Assembly (NCBI RefSeq): GCF_027484705.1
Contig: NZ_JAIXSL010000007.1
Span: 372,001-436,000, forward strand
Direction: 5' to 3'
Length of the DNA: 64,000 bases
Origin: Flavobacterium sp.
GTDB lineage: Bacteria > Bacteroidota > Bacteroidia > Flavobacteriales > Flavobacteriaceae
Part shown: piece after piece, positions 45,094-53,098 of the stretch
Layout: each line of letters opens with the position of its first letter
How positions within the stretch are numbered: the first letter of the stretch is position 1
The notes under the pieces: model-generated
The model's input: only the letters and a program-made list of their open reading frames with translations
Database searches by the model: none
Told to the model about the DNA's origin: nothing
Translations under genes and position numbers: made by a program

Positions 45094-46155
45094 TTAGCGA
45101 TTATTTTTCTCGAGCTGTTTTTCCCTTATTTTCATGGGGTTTTGGGTAATCTCCTGATGCTGAATTCTCGAATGAAAGATGTCCATCGCGAGATAAACCG
45201 CTTCTTTGAACGAATTGTAATCGGCTATTCCTTTGCCTGCAATATCATAAGCCGTTCCGTGATCTGGAGAAGTTCTGATTTTATTCAAGCCGGCGGTATA
45301 ATTTACGCCTTTGCCAAACGACAAGGTTTTGAATGGAATCAATCCCTGATCGTGGTAGGCCGCTATGATGGCGTCGTATTTTTCATATTGGTTGCTGCCA
45401 AAAAATCCGTCAGCCGGAAATGGACCAAAAACCATTGTGCCTTTCTGGAATAAATTTTTGATGGTCGGCAACATGATTTCGATTTCTTCTTTTCCGATCA
45501 CGCCGTTGTCACCACTATGTGGATTCAATCCTAAAACGGCTATTTTGGGTTTATTGATTCCAAAATCCTGGACTAAAGAATTTCTGACTGTTTCAATTTT
45601 TTGTGTGATTAAAGCTGGCGTAAGATGTTTTGCAACTTCGTTCACCGGCACGTGATCTGTCAATAATCCAACGCGAAGATTGTCCTGAACCATCAGCATC
45701 AAAGCATGGCCTTCAAGCTGTTCGTTGAGATAATCTGTATGTCCCGGAAATTTGAATTCCTCAGATTGGATGTTGTATTTATTAATGGGCGCTGTTACTA
45801 AAACATCAATTAACCCATCTTTTAAAGCCTGAGTGGCTGCAGTAAAGGATTTGATTGCATACTTGCCTACATGCTCATCATTGACGCCGAAATTGATGTC
45901 AACGCTTTCTTTCCATACATTCAGCACATTAATTTTACCAGGAATAATTTGATCCAGATGATCAATCCCTTGCAAAGTCGAGGTCGATTCGAAAGTCTTT
46001 TTGACAAACGACAGAATTTTGACATTCGCAAAAATAACCGGCGTACAGAATTCGAGCATACGCGAATCTTCGAACGTTTTTAAAACCACTTCGCTTCCAA
46101 TACCGTTCAAGTCTCCAATCGAAATCCCGACGATTATATTTTCTGCTCTTTTCAT
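45094..46155 (-). CDS. pdxA: 4-hydroxythreonine-4-phosphate dehydrogenase
   Basis: 353 residues. VGISIGDLNGIGSEVVLKTF is the N-terminal GDPxGIGPE-like motif, with LNG in place of PAG/PSG. Zn-binding His residues are in FPGHTDYL and AAYHDQGLIPFKTLSFG, and the end has NYTAGLNKIRTSPDHGTAYDIAGKG. It oxidises 4-phosphohydroxy-threonine in pyridoxal phosphate synthesis (DXP-dependent pathway). First gene of the run with DUF177 and rpmF (81-base gap), divergent from riboflavin synthase. Confidence 0.95.
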   Translation of the reverse strand: MKRAENIIVGISIGDLNGIGSEVVLKTFEDSRMLEFCTPVIFANVKILSFVKKTFESTSTLQGIDHLDQIIPGKINVLNVWKESVDINFGVNDEHVGKYAIKSFTAATQALKDGLIDVLVTAPINKYNIQSEEFKFPGHTDYLNEQLEGHALMLMVQDNLRVGLLTDHVPVNEVAKHLTPALITQKIETVRNSLVQDFGINKPKIAVLGLNPHSGDNGVIGKEEIEIMLPTIKNLFQKGTMVFGPFPADGFFGSNQYEKYDAIIAAYHDQGLIPFKTLSFGKGVNYTAGLNKIRTSPDHGTAYDIAGKGIADYNSFKEAVYLAMDIFHSRIQHQEITQNPMKIREKQLEKNNR

Positions 46156-46176
46156 GCGCTATAGGTTATTTATTGC

Positions 46177-46184
46177 TAATTTTG
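46177..46184 (+). promoter_or_regulatory. Probable -7 box for riboflavin synthase
   Basis: TAATTTTG, 29 bases before the ATG at 46214; a minus-strand box for pdxA lies 5 bases further on, so the two divergent promoters face away from a shared ~60-bp region. Confidence 0.6.
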
Positions 46185-46189
46185 ACGTG

Positions 46190-46197
46190 CAAATTTA
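46190..46197 (-). promoter_or_regulatory. Probable -7 box for pdxA
   Basis: On the minus strand TAAATTTG, 34 bases upstream of the pdxA start at 46155. Confidence 0.6.
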
Positions 46198-46213
46198 GTA
46201 AAATAAAACAAGA

Positions 46214-46804
46214 ATGTTTACAGGAATTATAGAAACCCTCGGAACGATCCGCGAATTACAAAAAACAGGTGACAATGTTCACATCACCATTGAATCAACG
46301 ATAACTCCTGAACTTAAAATCGATCAAAGTGTTGCGCACAATGGCGTTTGCCTGACCGTGGTGGCAATACAGGAAAATCAATATACTGTTACGGCCATCC
46401 GCGAAACTATTGAAAAAACCAATCTCAGCGACTGGAAAACAGGAGACCTTGTGAATCTTGAGCGCGCGATGAAACTCGGAGACCGCCTTGACGGGCACAT
46501 CGTGCAAGGACACGTAGACCAGACCGGAAGCTGCAAAAACGTCGAGTCAGCCAACGGAAGCTGGTATTTTACTTTTGAATATGACCCGGAATGGAATAAT
46601 CTGACCATTGAGAAAGGTTCGATTACGGTAAACGGCGTAAGTCTGACCGTAGTCAATTCGAAACGCAACGAATTCAGCGTGGCCATCATTCCTTACACTT
46701 ATGAGCACACTAATTTCAAAACCTTTGTGCCGGGTTCTAAAATCAACTTAGAATTTGATGTGATTGGGAAGTATGTTTCGCGATTGCATGCCTTACAAAA
46801 GTAG
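46214..46804 (+). CDS. ribE: Riboflavin synthase (alpha subunit)
   Basis: 196 residues; two homologous barrels of about 90 residues each. MFTGIIETLGTI is the canonical start (Phe2 active site), SVAHNGVCLTVV and GSITVNGVSLTVV are the two lumazine-binding repeats, LGDRLDGHIVQGHVDQTG carries the active-site His/Asp region. It converts two 6,7-dimethyl-8-ribityllumazines to riboflavin. Monocistronic; terminated by a strong hairpin. Confidence 0.97.
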   Translation: MFTGIIETLGTIRELQKTGDNVHITIESTITPELKIDQSVAHNGVCLTVVAIQENQYTVTAIRETIEKTNLSDWKTGDLVNLERAMKLGDRLDGHIVQGHVDQTGSCKNVESANGSWYFTFEYDPEWNNLTIEKGSITVNGVSLTVVNSKRNEFSVAIIPYTYEHTNFKTFVPGSKINLEFDVIGKYVSRLHALQK

Positions 46805-46817
46805 TCATGCCTATAAA

Positions 46818-46853
46818 AATAAAAAACTCCGATTTTTACATCGGAGTTTTTTT
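46818..46853. terminator. Bidirectional terminator after ribE
   Basis: Stem AAAAAACTCCGAT / ATCGGAGTTTTTT with a 6-base loop. The stop codon of the convergent small gene (46836) lies in the loop. Confidence 0.9.
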
Positions 46854-47042
46854 ATGAAATTTCAATTGATTGATTTTGTATATCCCGTAACCCAGCGCTG
46901 CCACTAATAATAAAACAACACCTCCGTCTATCGGAAGTCCTGGTGGCGGAACTCCTGGCGGTGGTGGCCCTTGTGGTGCCGCGTATGCAGATGCTCCGAA
47001 TAGAACAAAAGCACTTAAGATTATTACTGGGACAATTTTCAT
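46836..47042 (-). CDS. Small exported protein with PID-CTERM-like sorting motif
   Basis: 68 residues: signal peptide (MKIVPVIILSAFVLFGASAYA), a Pro/Gly stretch (APQGPPPPGVPPPGL), then PIDGG followed by a hydrophobic helix (VVLLLVAALGYGIY) and a basic tail (KINQLKFHKK). The PIDGG-helix-basic layout matches what is annotated in Bacteroidetes as a PID-CTERM sorting region, analogous to exosortase/PEP-CTERM signals. Almost nothing is left between the signal peptide and this motif, so the mature protein is tiny. No exosortase gene is in the window. Function unknown. Confidence 0.78.
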   Translation of the reverse strand: MKIVPVIILSAFVLFGASAYAAPQGPPPPGVPPPGLPIDGGVVLLLVAALGYGIYKINQLKFHKKTPM

Positions 47043-47202
47043 AGGTCGTAAAAGTAAATAAAATTTCCTTTCGTCAAAATTTTTTTCTATTAATATTTAA
47101 AATACAACATTTCGCCCTGATTTCGTTAATTCCTTAACATTTCCATAACGCCAAATCCGAAACTTTATTCTATTTACGCAGAAATTTAGTTTTCGGTTCG
47201 AA

Positions 47203-47233
47203 AAAAAAAGACTTTCGTTTTGAAAGCCTTTTT
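47203..47233 (-). terminator. Terminator after tRNA(CAU)
   Basis: Minus-strand hairpin AAAAGGCTTTC / GAAAGTCTTTT (one mismatch) then a long T-run, directly 3' of the tRNA. Confidence 0.8.
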
Positions 47234-47234
47234 G

Positions 47235-47308
47235 TGGTCCCACTTGGAATCGAACCAAGCACCTACTGATTATGAGTCAGTTGCTCTAACCGAATGAGCT
47301 ATAGGACC
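47235..47308 (-). tRNA. tRNA with anticodon CAU (elongator Met, or Ile2)
   Basis: Minus strand, 74 bases: acceptor GGTCCTA, paired with TGGGACC except for one mismatch; D-arm GCTC/GAGC, anticodon stem ACTGA/TCAGT with loop CTCATAA (anticodon CAU), T-arm CTTGG-TTCGATT-CCAAG. The first base pair (G1:C72) excludes initiator tRNA. CAU is read as Met, or as Ile AUA if modified to lysidine by TilS; this cannot be decided from the gene. CCA is not encoded. The region 47043-47441 holds only this tRNA and its terminator. Confidence 0.93.
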
Positions 47309-47441
47309 GTTTGTAATTCACAGACTTTATTTGTTTTCTGTGTTCCGTGAATAAGGCTTGCAGCCTTATTTGAGGTTGCAATATTACTATTATTTTTGCT
47401 TTGCTCCAAATGTTTGTTGGATTTAAAAGCCCATCGGGAGT

Positions 47442-47843
47442 CTATTTTTTTTCCTGACACAGTTCAATTAAAACACCATTGGTAGATTTCGGATGCAGAA
47501 AAGCGACCAGTTTATTATCGGCACCTTGCTTAGGAATTTCATTGAGCACGATAAAACCTTCTGATTGCAAACGCTTGATTTCCGCTTCTATATCTTCAAC
47601 ATCGAACGCTATATGGTGAATGCCTTCACCTTTCTTTTCTATAAATTTAGCGATGGGACTATCCGAATTTGTGGCTTCTAACAATTCTATTTTGTTCGGA
47701 CCGTTCATGAAAAAGGAAGTTTTTACGCCTTCGCTGACCACTTCTTCAGATTTGTACGGTGGCGCTCCGAAAAGTTTTTCAAAAATCGGATTTGAAACCG
47801 CAAGGTCTTTTACGGCGATGCCTATATGTTCTATTTTTCGCAT
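47442..47843 (-). CDS. mce: Methylmalonyl-CoA epimerase
   Basis: 133 residues in the VOC (glyoxalase-like) fold. MRKIEHIGIAVKDLAVS carries the first metal His, GEGIHHIAFDVEDIE the second, and VLIELCQEK the Glu. Converts (2S)- to (2R)-methylmalonyl-CoA in propionyl-CoA metabolism. A conserved FLHPKSTNGVLIELCQ ending is typical of the family. No mutase genes are nearby. Confidence 0.93.
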   Translation of the reverse strand: MRKIEHIGIAVKDLAVSNPIFEKLFGAPPYKSEEVVSEGVKTSFFMNGPNKIELLEATNSDSPIAKFIEKKGEGIHHIAFDVEDIEAEIKRLQSEGFIVLNEIPKQGADNKLVAFLHPKSTNGVLIELCQEKK

Positions 47844-47913
47844 TGGATTTGTTTTACTACAAAGTTCGCAAAGTTTTTTGCAATGACCACAAAGTTTGAT
47901 ATGAAATCTGTTG

Positions 47914-47995
47914 CCCTAGCCCTGATCGTAACGGTTATCCTTTTGCGACGGGTTTCGGCGCAAAAGATATGAGTGTAGAGCAGGAAACAGCTCCT
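47914..47995. repeat. Intergenic repeat family 2, copy 2
   Basis: Runs from CCCTAGCCCTGAT through a hairpin (CTTTTGCG... CGCAAAAG) to GCAGGAAACAGCTCCT. Same ends as the copy at 6327-6410 with a different loop. It lies between mce and rbfA. Confidence 0.7.
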
Positions 47996-48047
47996 GAAAA
48001 TTCTCATAATTATCAATTATCAATTATTAATTATCAATTGCTTATCG

Positions 48048-48055
48048 TACTTTTG
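48048..48055 (+). promoter_or_regulatory. Probable -7 box for rbfA (leaderless transcript likely)
   Basis: TACTTTTG ends only 4 bases before the rbfA ATG (48060), so transcription would begin at or very near the start codon. Confidence 0.55.
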
Positions 48056-48059
48056 CCCC

Positions 48060-48452
48060 ATGGAAACCAACAGACAGAAAAAAATAGGCGGCGTCATCCA
48101 GAAAGATCTGGTCGATATCCTGCAAGGTGAAGTGCGAAAAAATGGCATACAAAATCTAATTATTTCCGTATCCAAAGTGAGCGTAACTACTGATTTGTCA
48201 GTCGCTACGGTACATTTGAGTATTTTTCCTCAGGAGAAAGCAAAGGAAACGCTCGCTGCGATCAAATCGAATTCGGCTTTGATCAAGCACGACCTTTCGC
48301 AACGCGTGCGCCTGCAATTGCGCAAAGTGCCGAACCTTACTTTCTTTATAGACGACTCTTTAGACTATATCGAAAAGATTGACAATGCCTTGTCTGCCAA
48401 GGAAAATCCTATCGAAAACCGTGACTTATTAGAACGACGCAGAAAATCATAA
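48060..48452 (+). CDS. rbfA: Ribosome-binding factor A
   Basis: 130 residues. METNRQKKIGGVIQKDLVDIL is the RbfA N-terminus; VSVTTDLSVATVHLSIFP and LRLQLRKVPNLTFFIDDSLDY are the KH-like core. It helps mature the 30S subunit by acting on 16S rRNA. The next gene, a permease, starts one base after the stop, so the two are probably co-transcribed. Confidence 0.94.
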   Translation: METNRQKKIGGVIQKDLVDILQGEVRKNGIQNLIISVSKVSVTTDLSVATVHLSIFPQEKAKETLAAIKSNSALIKHDLSQRVRLQLRKVPNLTFFIDDSLDYIEKIDNALSAKENPIENRDLLERRRKS

Positions 48453-48453
48453 G

Positions 48454-49659
48454 TTGAATTTTCCTCTTTACATAGCCAAACGATACCTCAGGAGCGCCAG
48501 TAAAAACAACGCGATCAACATCATCAACGGCATCGCTTCGGTCGGCATTATTGTCGGTGCGATGGCGCTGTTCGTCGTGCTTTCGGTGTTCAGCGGACTT
48601 AAAGATTTCAGCTTGTCGTTCAGCAATGATTTCGATCCCGATTTAAAAATGTCGGGCACTTCAGGAAAATCATTCCATATCAGTCCGGCACAAGAAGCAC
48701 AGATTAAAAATATCAATGGCATTGTTGCCTCAAGCAAAATCATTGAAGAACGTGTCCTTTTTTTATTCGACGGCAAAGAACAAGTGACTTATATCAAAGG
48801 TGTTGATTCGCTTTTCAGCAAAGTTAATCCTGTTAAAAAAAATATTTACCAAGGCGAATGGCTCGAGCCCAATACGAACCAAGTCGTGTTCGGTTACGGC
48901 ATTGGCCAGAAACTGTCGATGGGACTTTTTGATTTCAACCATCCGTTTGAAGTGTTCGTGCCTAAAGTCGGAAGCGGCACGATTGAAACTGCTGAAGGCG
49001 CTTTCAACAAATGCAAACTCGCTCCGGTTGGGATTTACGCGATCAGTGAAGATTTAGATTCCAAATTCGTTTTTGCCGATTTGGGTTTGACGCAGGCTTT
49101 ATTGGAATATAAGCCTGATCAGATTTCCAGCGTCGAAATTAAACTGAATCCTAATACTGACGAACAGGCTGTGATCAATCAACTGCAAGCCATCTTCCAC
49201 AATAAAGTAACGATCAAAACGCGCGCACAACTCAACGACAGCCTTTATAAAATGCTCAATACTGAGAACATTGCGGTCTACCTGATTTTTACTTTGGTCA
49301 TTATCGTGGCGCTTTTCAACCTCGTCGGCGCTTTGATCATGATGATTTTAGACAAGAAAGGCAACCTCAAAACGCTTTTCAATCTCGGAACAGAAGTGGC
49401 CGATTTGCGCAAAATATTCCTACTGCAAGGCACTTTGCTTTCGGTTTTTGGCGGGATTATCGGGTTGGCTCTCGGAATCATTATCGTCCTGATACAACAG
49501 CGTTTCGAAGTCATTATGATTACGCCTACTTTGGCCTATCCTGTGGTTTTCTCGATCCAAAATGTTCTGATTGTACTGGCGACGATTGTGTCGTTGGGCA
49601 TTTTAGCTTCCTGGATTGCTTCGAGCCGCGTGACTAAAAAATTATTGGAGGATTTTTAA
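48454..49659 (+). CDS. FtsX-like ABC transporter permease (LolC/E or MacB type)
   Basis: 401 residues. Four hydrophobic segments: one at the N-terminus (GIASVGIIVGAMALFVVLSV), then a large periplasmic domain (about 55-265), then three C-terminal helices (IYLIFTLVIIVALFNLVGALIM, LLQGTLLSVFGGIIGLALGI, IQNVLIVLATIVSLGILASW). This is the FtsX/LolC layout; lipoprotein sorting is the most common role in Bacteroidetes. No ATPase gene is adjacent. The start is TTG at 48454 (LNFPLYIAKRYLRS), which gives the standard family N-terminus right after rbfA. Confidence 0.9.
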   Translation: MNFPLYIAKRYLRSASKNNAINIINGIASVGIIVGAMALFVVLSVFSGLKDFSLSFSNDFDPDLKMSGTSGKSFHISPAQEAQIKNINGIVASSKIIEERVLFLFDGKEQVTYIKGVDSLFSKVNPVKKNIYQGEWLEPNTNQVVFGYGIGQKLSMGLFDFNHPFEVFVPKVGSGTIETAEGAFNKCKLAPVGIYAISEDLDSKFVFADLGLTQALLEYKPDQISSVEIKLNPNTDEQAVINQLQAIFHNKVTIKTRAQLNDSLYKMLNTENIAVYLIFTLVIIVALFNLVGALIMMILDKKGNLKTLFNLGTEVADLRKIFLLQGTLLSVFGGIIGLALGIIIVLIQQRFEVIMITPTLAYPVVFSIQNVLIVLATIVSLGILASWIASSRVTKKLLEDF

Positions 49660-49661
49660 CA

Positions 49662-49754
49662 GGGCGTTGCCTGACGGCCGGGCTCTCGCACTCGCTTTTT
49701 TGCGCTGAACGCCAGCGCAAAAAGAGCTCAGACAATGGCTCAATCCCTAACGCG
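49662..49754 (-). repeat. Intergenic repeat family 1, copy 2 (inverted)
   Basis: On the minus strand reads CGCGTTAGGGATTGAGCC then ATTGTCTGAGCTC and a core TGCGCTGGCGTTCAGCGCA to AACGCCC; the same as the copies at 24081 and 51067. It follows the permease stop codon by 2 bases. Confidence 0.85.
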
Positions 49755-49884
49755 GTTCTGCGGAAACTTTGGCGATTTACCTTAAAATAGAAAGTTCAGA
49801 TGGCAACACAGATAACACAGATCAGACGGATAAACACGGATTTAATCTGCGGAAATCGGCAAAATTAGCGTCATCCGTGTGCCT

Positions 49885-50877
49885 TTACAGTATTTCCATG
49901 CCGCTGTATTTTTCGAGCACATCGTCAAACGTAGAAAAAATCAGTTCGGGTTCGTCGCTCGTGACCATGCGCGTGCGGTATTCCTTGAAGTTCGGCAAGC
50001 CTTTGAAATAATTCGTGTAATGTCTTCTGGTTTCTACGATGCCGAGGTGTTTTCCTTTCCAGTCCATCGCCCATTGCAGGTGGTTTTTGGCGGCTTCGAC
50101 GCGGTCTTCGATGGTGGGTTTTGGCAAGTGTTCGCCTGTGGCGGCGTAATGTTTGATTTCATTGAAAATCCATGGGTAGCCTATGGCGGCGCGTCCGATC
50201 ATGATGCCGTCAACGCCGTATTTGTTTTTATATTCTAAAGCTTTTTCTACGGAATCTACATCGCCGTTTCCGAAAATTGGCATCGTAATTCTTGGGTTGT
50301 TTTTGACGCGCGCAATGTGCGACCAGTCGGCTTCTCCTTTATATAACTGAGCACGGGTTCTTCCGTGAATTGATAAGGCTTGTACGCCAATATCCTGTAA
50401 CCTTTCAGCAACCTCATCAATGTTGATCATGTGCTCGTCCCAACCCAAACGGGTTTTTACAGTAACGGGCAAGTTCGTGCTTCGGATTACGGCTTCTGTG
50501 AGCCTTACCATCAAATCTACGTCTTTTAGAACTGCGGCACCGGCTCCTTTACATACGACCTTCTTTACCGGGCAACCAAAGTTGATGTCAATCAGATCAG
50601 GGTTGACCGTCGTAACAATTTTGGATGACATCGCCATCGCTTCCTCGTCGCCCCCAAAAATCTGGATGCCGACCGGGCGTTCGTAATCGAAGATGTCGAG
50701 TTTCTGGCGGCTTTTGATTGCGTCGCGGATCAGTCCTTCGGAAGAAATAAATTCGCTGAACATCAGATCGGCACCGTGCAGTTTGCAAAGGCGGCGGAAA
50801 GGTGGATCGCTGACGTCTTCCATGGGCGCGAGTAGCAGCGGAAAGTCGGGAAGTTCTATGTTGCCGATTTTGACCAT
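49885..50877 (-). CDS. dusB: tRNA-dihydrouridine synthase DusB
   Basis: 330 residues from ATG at 50877 (MVKIGNIELPDFPLLLAPME); an ATG-like upstream extension is less likely. FMN-binding TIM barrel: LAPMEDVSDPPFRRLC, catalytic Cys in NFGCPVKKVVCKGAGAAVL (about 89-107), PVTVKTRLGWDEH, ALSIHGRTRAQLY, FGNGDVDS and GVDGIMIGRAAIGYPW. It reduces specific uridines in tRNA D-loops with NADPH. Confidence 0.95.
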   Translation of the reverse strand: MVKIGNIELPDFPLLLAPMEDVSDPPFRRLCKLHGADLMFSEFISSEGLIRDAIKSRQKLDIFDYERPVGIQIFGGDEEAMAMSSKIVTTVNPDLIDINFGCPVKKVVCKGAGAAVLKDVDLMVRLTEAVIRSTNLPVTVKTRLGWDEHMINIDEVAERLQDIGVQALSIHGRTRAQLYKGEADWSHIARVKNNPRITMPIFGNGDVDSVEKALEYKNKYGVDGIMIGRAAIGYPWIFNEIKHYAATGEHLPKPTIEDRVEAAKNHLQWAMDWKGKHLGIVETRRHYTNYFKGLPNFKEYRTRMVTSDEPELIFSTFDDVLEKYSGMEIL

Positions 50878-50892
50878 TGTGGATTTTTGGGG

Positions 50893-50900
50893 CAAAATTA
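50893..50900 (-). promoter_or_regulatory. Probable -7 box for dusB
   Basis: TAATTTTG on the minus strand, 15 bases upstream of the dusB ATG. Confidence 0.55.
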
Positions 50901-50949
50901 CACTTTTTTTTGAGGTGGTGCGCGGTTGTGGAAAGAGGTTTTGAAAGGA

Positions 50950-50981
50950 CTAAGGTGCTGAGGCGCTAAGGTTCTGAGCAG
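50950..50981. repeat. 8-bp-period repeat array (upstream of lepA)
   Basis: Four units CTAAGGTG-CTGAGGCG-CTAAGGTT-CTGAGCAG (pattern CTRAGGNN). A related array is at 53025-53056, just after lepA. Confidence 0.75.
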
Positions 50982-51020
50982 TCAGGAAGTAAGTATTCGT
51001 TTTCTTTTATGGAATCGTGT

Positions 51021-51051
51021 TTTGAGGCTGACGAAGTTTGAACTATATTTG
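51021..51051 (+). promoter_or_regulatory. Promoter with -33 and -7 boxes for lepA
   Basis: TTTG (51021-51024), 19 bases, then TATATTTG (51044-51051), a full match to the Bacteroidetes promoter layout. Repeat family 1 copy 3 lies between it and the lepA ATG (51218), so it would be in the 5' leader. Confidence 0.75.
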
Positions 51052-51066
51052 CAGGCTATTGCGGGT

Positions 51067-51194
51067 GCGCGTTAGGGATGGCAGCGATTGTCTGAGCTCT
51101 TTTTTGAGCAGCACAGCGGAACAAAAAAAGCGAGTGCGTACAGCCCGGCCCAAAGGACACGAGGCTAAAAGCCGAACTGGCGAAGCAAACGCCC
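51067..51194 (+). repeat. Intergenic repeat family 1, copy 3 (extended)
   Basis: Begins GCGCGTTAGGGATGGCAGC, then ATTGTCTGAGCTC, core around TTTGAGCAGCACAGCGGA, then AAAAAAAGCGAGTGCG to AAACGCCC. It carries about 34 extra bases before the final AAACGCCC. It lies in the leader of lepA. Confidence 0.8.
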
Positions 51195-51217
51195 ATAAAA
51201 TTTGACAGAAAAAGAAT

Positions 51218-53014
51218 ATGAAGCATATCAGAAATTTTTGCATTATCGCCCACATTGACCATGGGAAAAGTACTTTGGCTGACCGCTTACTAGGCGCGAC
51301 GCAAACCGTTACGGCCCGTGAGGAAAAGGCACAATTGCTTGACAACATGGATTTGGAACGCGAACGCGGGATTACGATCAAGAGCCACGCGATTCAGATG
51401 GAATATACTTATAAAGGCGAGGAATATATCCTGAACCTCATTGATACTCCGGGACACGTTGACTTTTCTTATGAAGTTTCTCGGTCTATTGCGGCTTGTG
51501 AAGGTGCGTTGTTAATTGTGGACGCGGCACAAAGCATCCAGGCGCAGACGATTTCTAACCTGTACCTCGCTTTGGAAAACGACCTTGAGATTATTCCGGT
51601 TTTGAATAAGGTAGATTTACCGAGCGCGAACCCTGAGGAAGTCAGCGATGACATCATTGACCTTTTGGGTTGTAAACTTGAGGACATCATCCACGCTTCG
51701 GGGAAAACCGGTTTTGGTGTTGAAAATATTTTGGCCGCCATCATTGAAAAAATTCCGGCGCCGAAAGGAGATCCGAATGAACCTTTGCAGGCTTTGATTT
51801 TTGATTCGGTGTATAATCCGTTTCGCGGAATTGAGGTTATTTTTCGTGTTAAAAACGGTGAAATCCGCAAAGGTCAGAAGATTAAGTTTATGGCGACGGG
51901 CAATGAATATTTTGCCGATGAGATTGGCACTCTGAAACTGAACCAAGTACCGAAACAAGTGATTTCTGCAGGCGACGTAGGTTATCTGATTTCAGGAATT
52001 AAGGAAGCGAAAGAAGTGAAGGTCGGTGACACACTTACCGATGCCAAAACACCTACAACCAATATGATTACAGGGTTTGAAGACGTGAAGCCGATGGTTT
52101 TCGCCGGTATTTATCCTGTAGACACTGAAGATTACGAAGAGTTGCGCAACTCGATGGAAAAACTGCAACTGAACGATGCTTCGTTGGTGTTTTTGCCTGA
52201 AAGTTCCGCGGCTTTAGGTTTTGGTTTCCGTTGCGGATTCCTTGGGATGCTGCACATGGAAATTATCCAGGAGCGTTTAGAGCGTGAGTTTAATATGACC
52301 GTGATTACGACGGTTCCCAACGTTTCGTATCTCGCTTATACCAAGAAAGATCCTGAGAAAGGATTGGTCGTCAATAACCCGTCAGACCTTCCGGAGCCTT
52401 CTAAATTAGACCATGTAGAAGAACCTTACATCAAAGCTACGATCATCACCAAAGCGGATTTTGTCGGCAACGTCATGAGTTTATGTATTGAAAAACGCGG
52501 CTTGATTACGAACCAGACTTACTTAACTACCGAAAGAGTCGAGTTGACTTTTGACATGCCTTTGGCTGAAATCGTGTTTGATTTTTACGACCGTTTGAAA
52601 ACTGTTTCTAAGGGTTATGCTTCGTTTGATTATTCTCCGATTGGGATGCGTACTTCGAATTTGGTGAAAGTCGATATCTTATTGAACGGAACGATTGTGG
52701 ATGCTTTGTCATCATTGATTCACGTGGATAATGCTTACCATATCGGTAAGAAGATGTGTGAGAAACTTAAAGAGTTGATTCCACGCCAGCAGTTTGATAT
52801 TCCGATTCAGGCAGCGATTGGCGTCAAAGTGATTTCAAGAGAAACCATCAAGGCTTTGCGAAAAGACGTTACAGCGAAATGTTACGGTGGTGATATCTCG
52901 CGTAAGAGAAAACTACTTGAGAAACAGAAAAAAGGTAAGAAGCGTATGCGCCAGGTAGGTAATGTGGAGATTCCGCAGGAGGCGTTTATGGCGGTGTTGA
53001 AGTTGAATGATTAA
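51218..53014 (+). CDS. lepA: Elongation factor 4 (LepA)
   Basis: 598 residues. G1 motif AHIDHGKST (about 11-19), G2 region RGITIKS, G3 DTPGHVDF, G4 NKVDLPSA; then domains II, III, V and the LepA-specific C-terminal domain ([25 protein letters not shown] ... [11 protein letters not shown]). A ribosome-bound GTPase that back-translocates or remodels ribosomes. It has a clear promoter and is flanked by the two 8-bp-period repeat arrays. Confidence 0.97.
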   Translation: MKHIRNFCIIAHIDHGKSTLADRLLGATQTVTAREEKAQLLDNMDLERERGITIKSHAIQMEYTYKGEEYILNLIDTPGHVDFSYEVSRSIAACEGALLIVDAAQSIQAQTISNLYLALENDLEIIPVLNKVDLPSANPEEVSDDIIDLLGCKLEDIIHASGKTGFGVENILAAIIEKIPAPKGDPNEPLQALIFDSVYNPFRGIEVIFRVKNGEIRKGQKIKFMATGNEYFADEIGTLKLNQVPKQVISAGDVGYLISGIKEAKEVKVGDTLTDAKTPTTNMITGFEDVKPMVFAGIYPVDTEDYEELRNSMEKLQLNDASLVFLPESSAALGFGFRCGFLGMLHMEIIQERLEREFNMTVITTVPNVSYLAYTKKDPEKGLVVNNPSDLPEPSKLDHVEEPYIKATIITKADFVGNVMSLCIEKRGLITNQTYLTTERVELTFDMPLAEIVFDFYDRLKTVSKGYASFDYSPIGMRTSNLVKVDILLNGTIVDALSSLIHVDNAYHIGKKMCEKLKELIPRQQFDIPIQAAIGVKVISRETIKALRKDVTAKCYGGDISRKRKLLEKQKKGKKRMRQVGNVEIPQEAFMAVLKLND

Positions 53015-53024
53015 AGAAAAGGTT

Positions 53025-53056
53025 CTAAGCAACTGAGGCGCTGAGGCACTAAGGTC
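53025..53056. repeat. 8-bp-period repeat array (downstream of lepA)
   Basis: CTAAGCAA-CTGAGGCG-CTGAGGCA-CTAAGGTC; the same CTRAGGNN pattern as the array at 50950, 10 bases after the lepA stop. Confidence 0.72.
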
Positions 53057-53067
53057 GTTATATATAA

Positions 53068-53098
53068 ATAAACCCGGTTGTGTAAGCAGTCGGGTTTT
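53068..53098. terminator. Terminator between lepA and PfkB gene
   Basis: Stem AAACCCG / CGGGTTT with a 14-base loop and T-run; convergent genes meet here and the PfkB stop lies in its tail. Confidence 0.72.

Noticed and set aside
47901..47972. Short frame MKSVALALIVTVILLRRVSAQ that looks like a signal peptide.
   Set aside because: It overlaps repeat family 2 copy 2, ends after 23 codons and has no other support.
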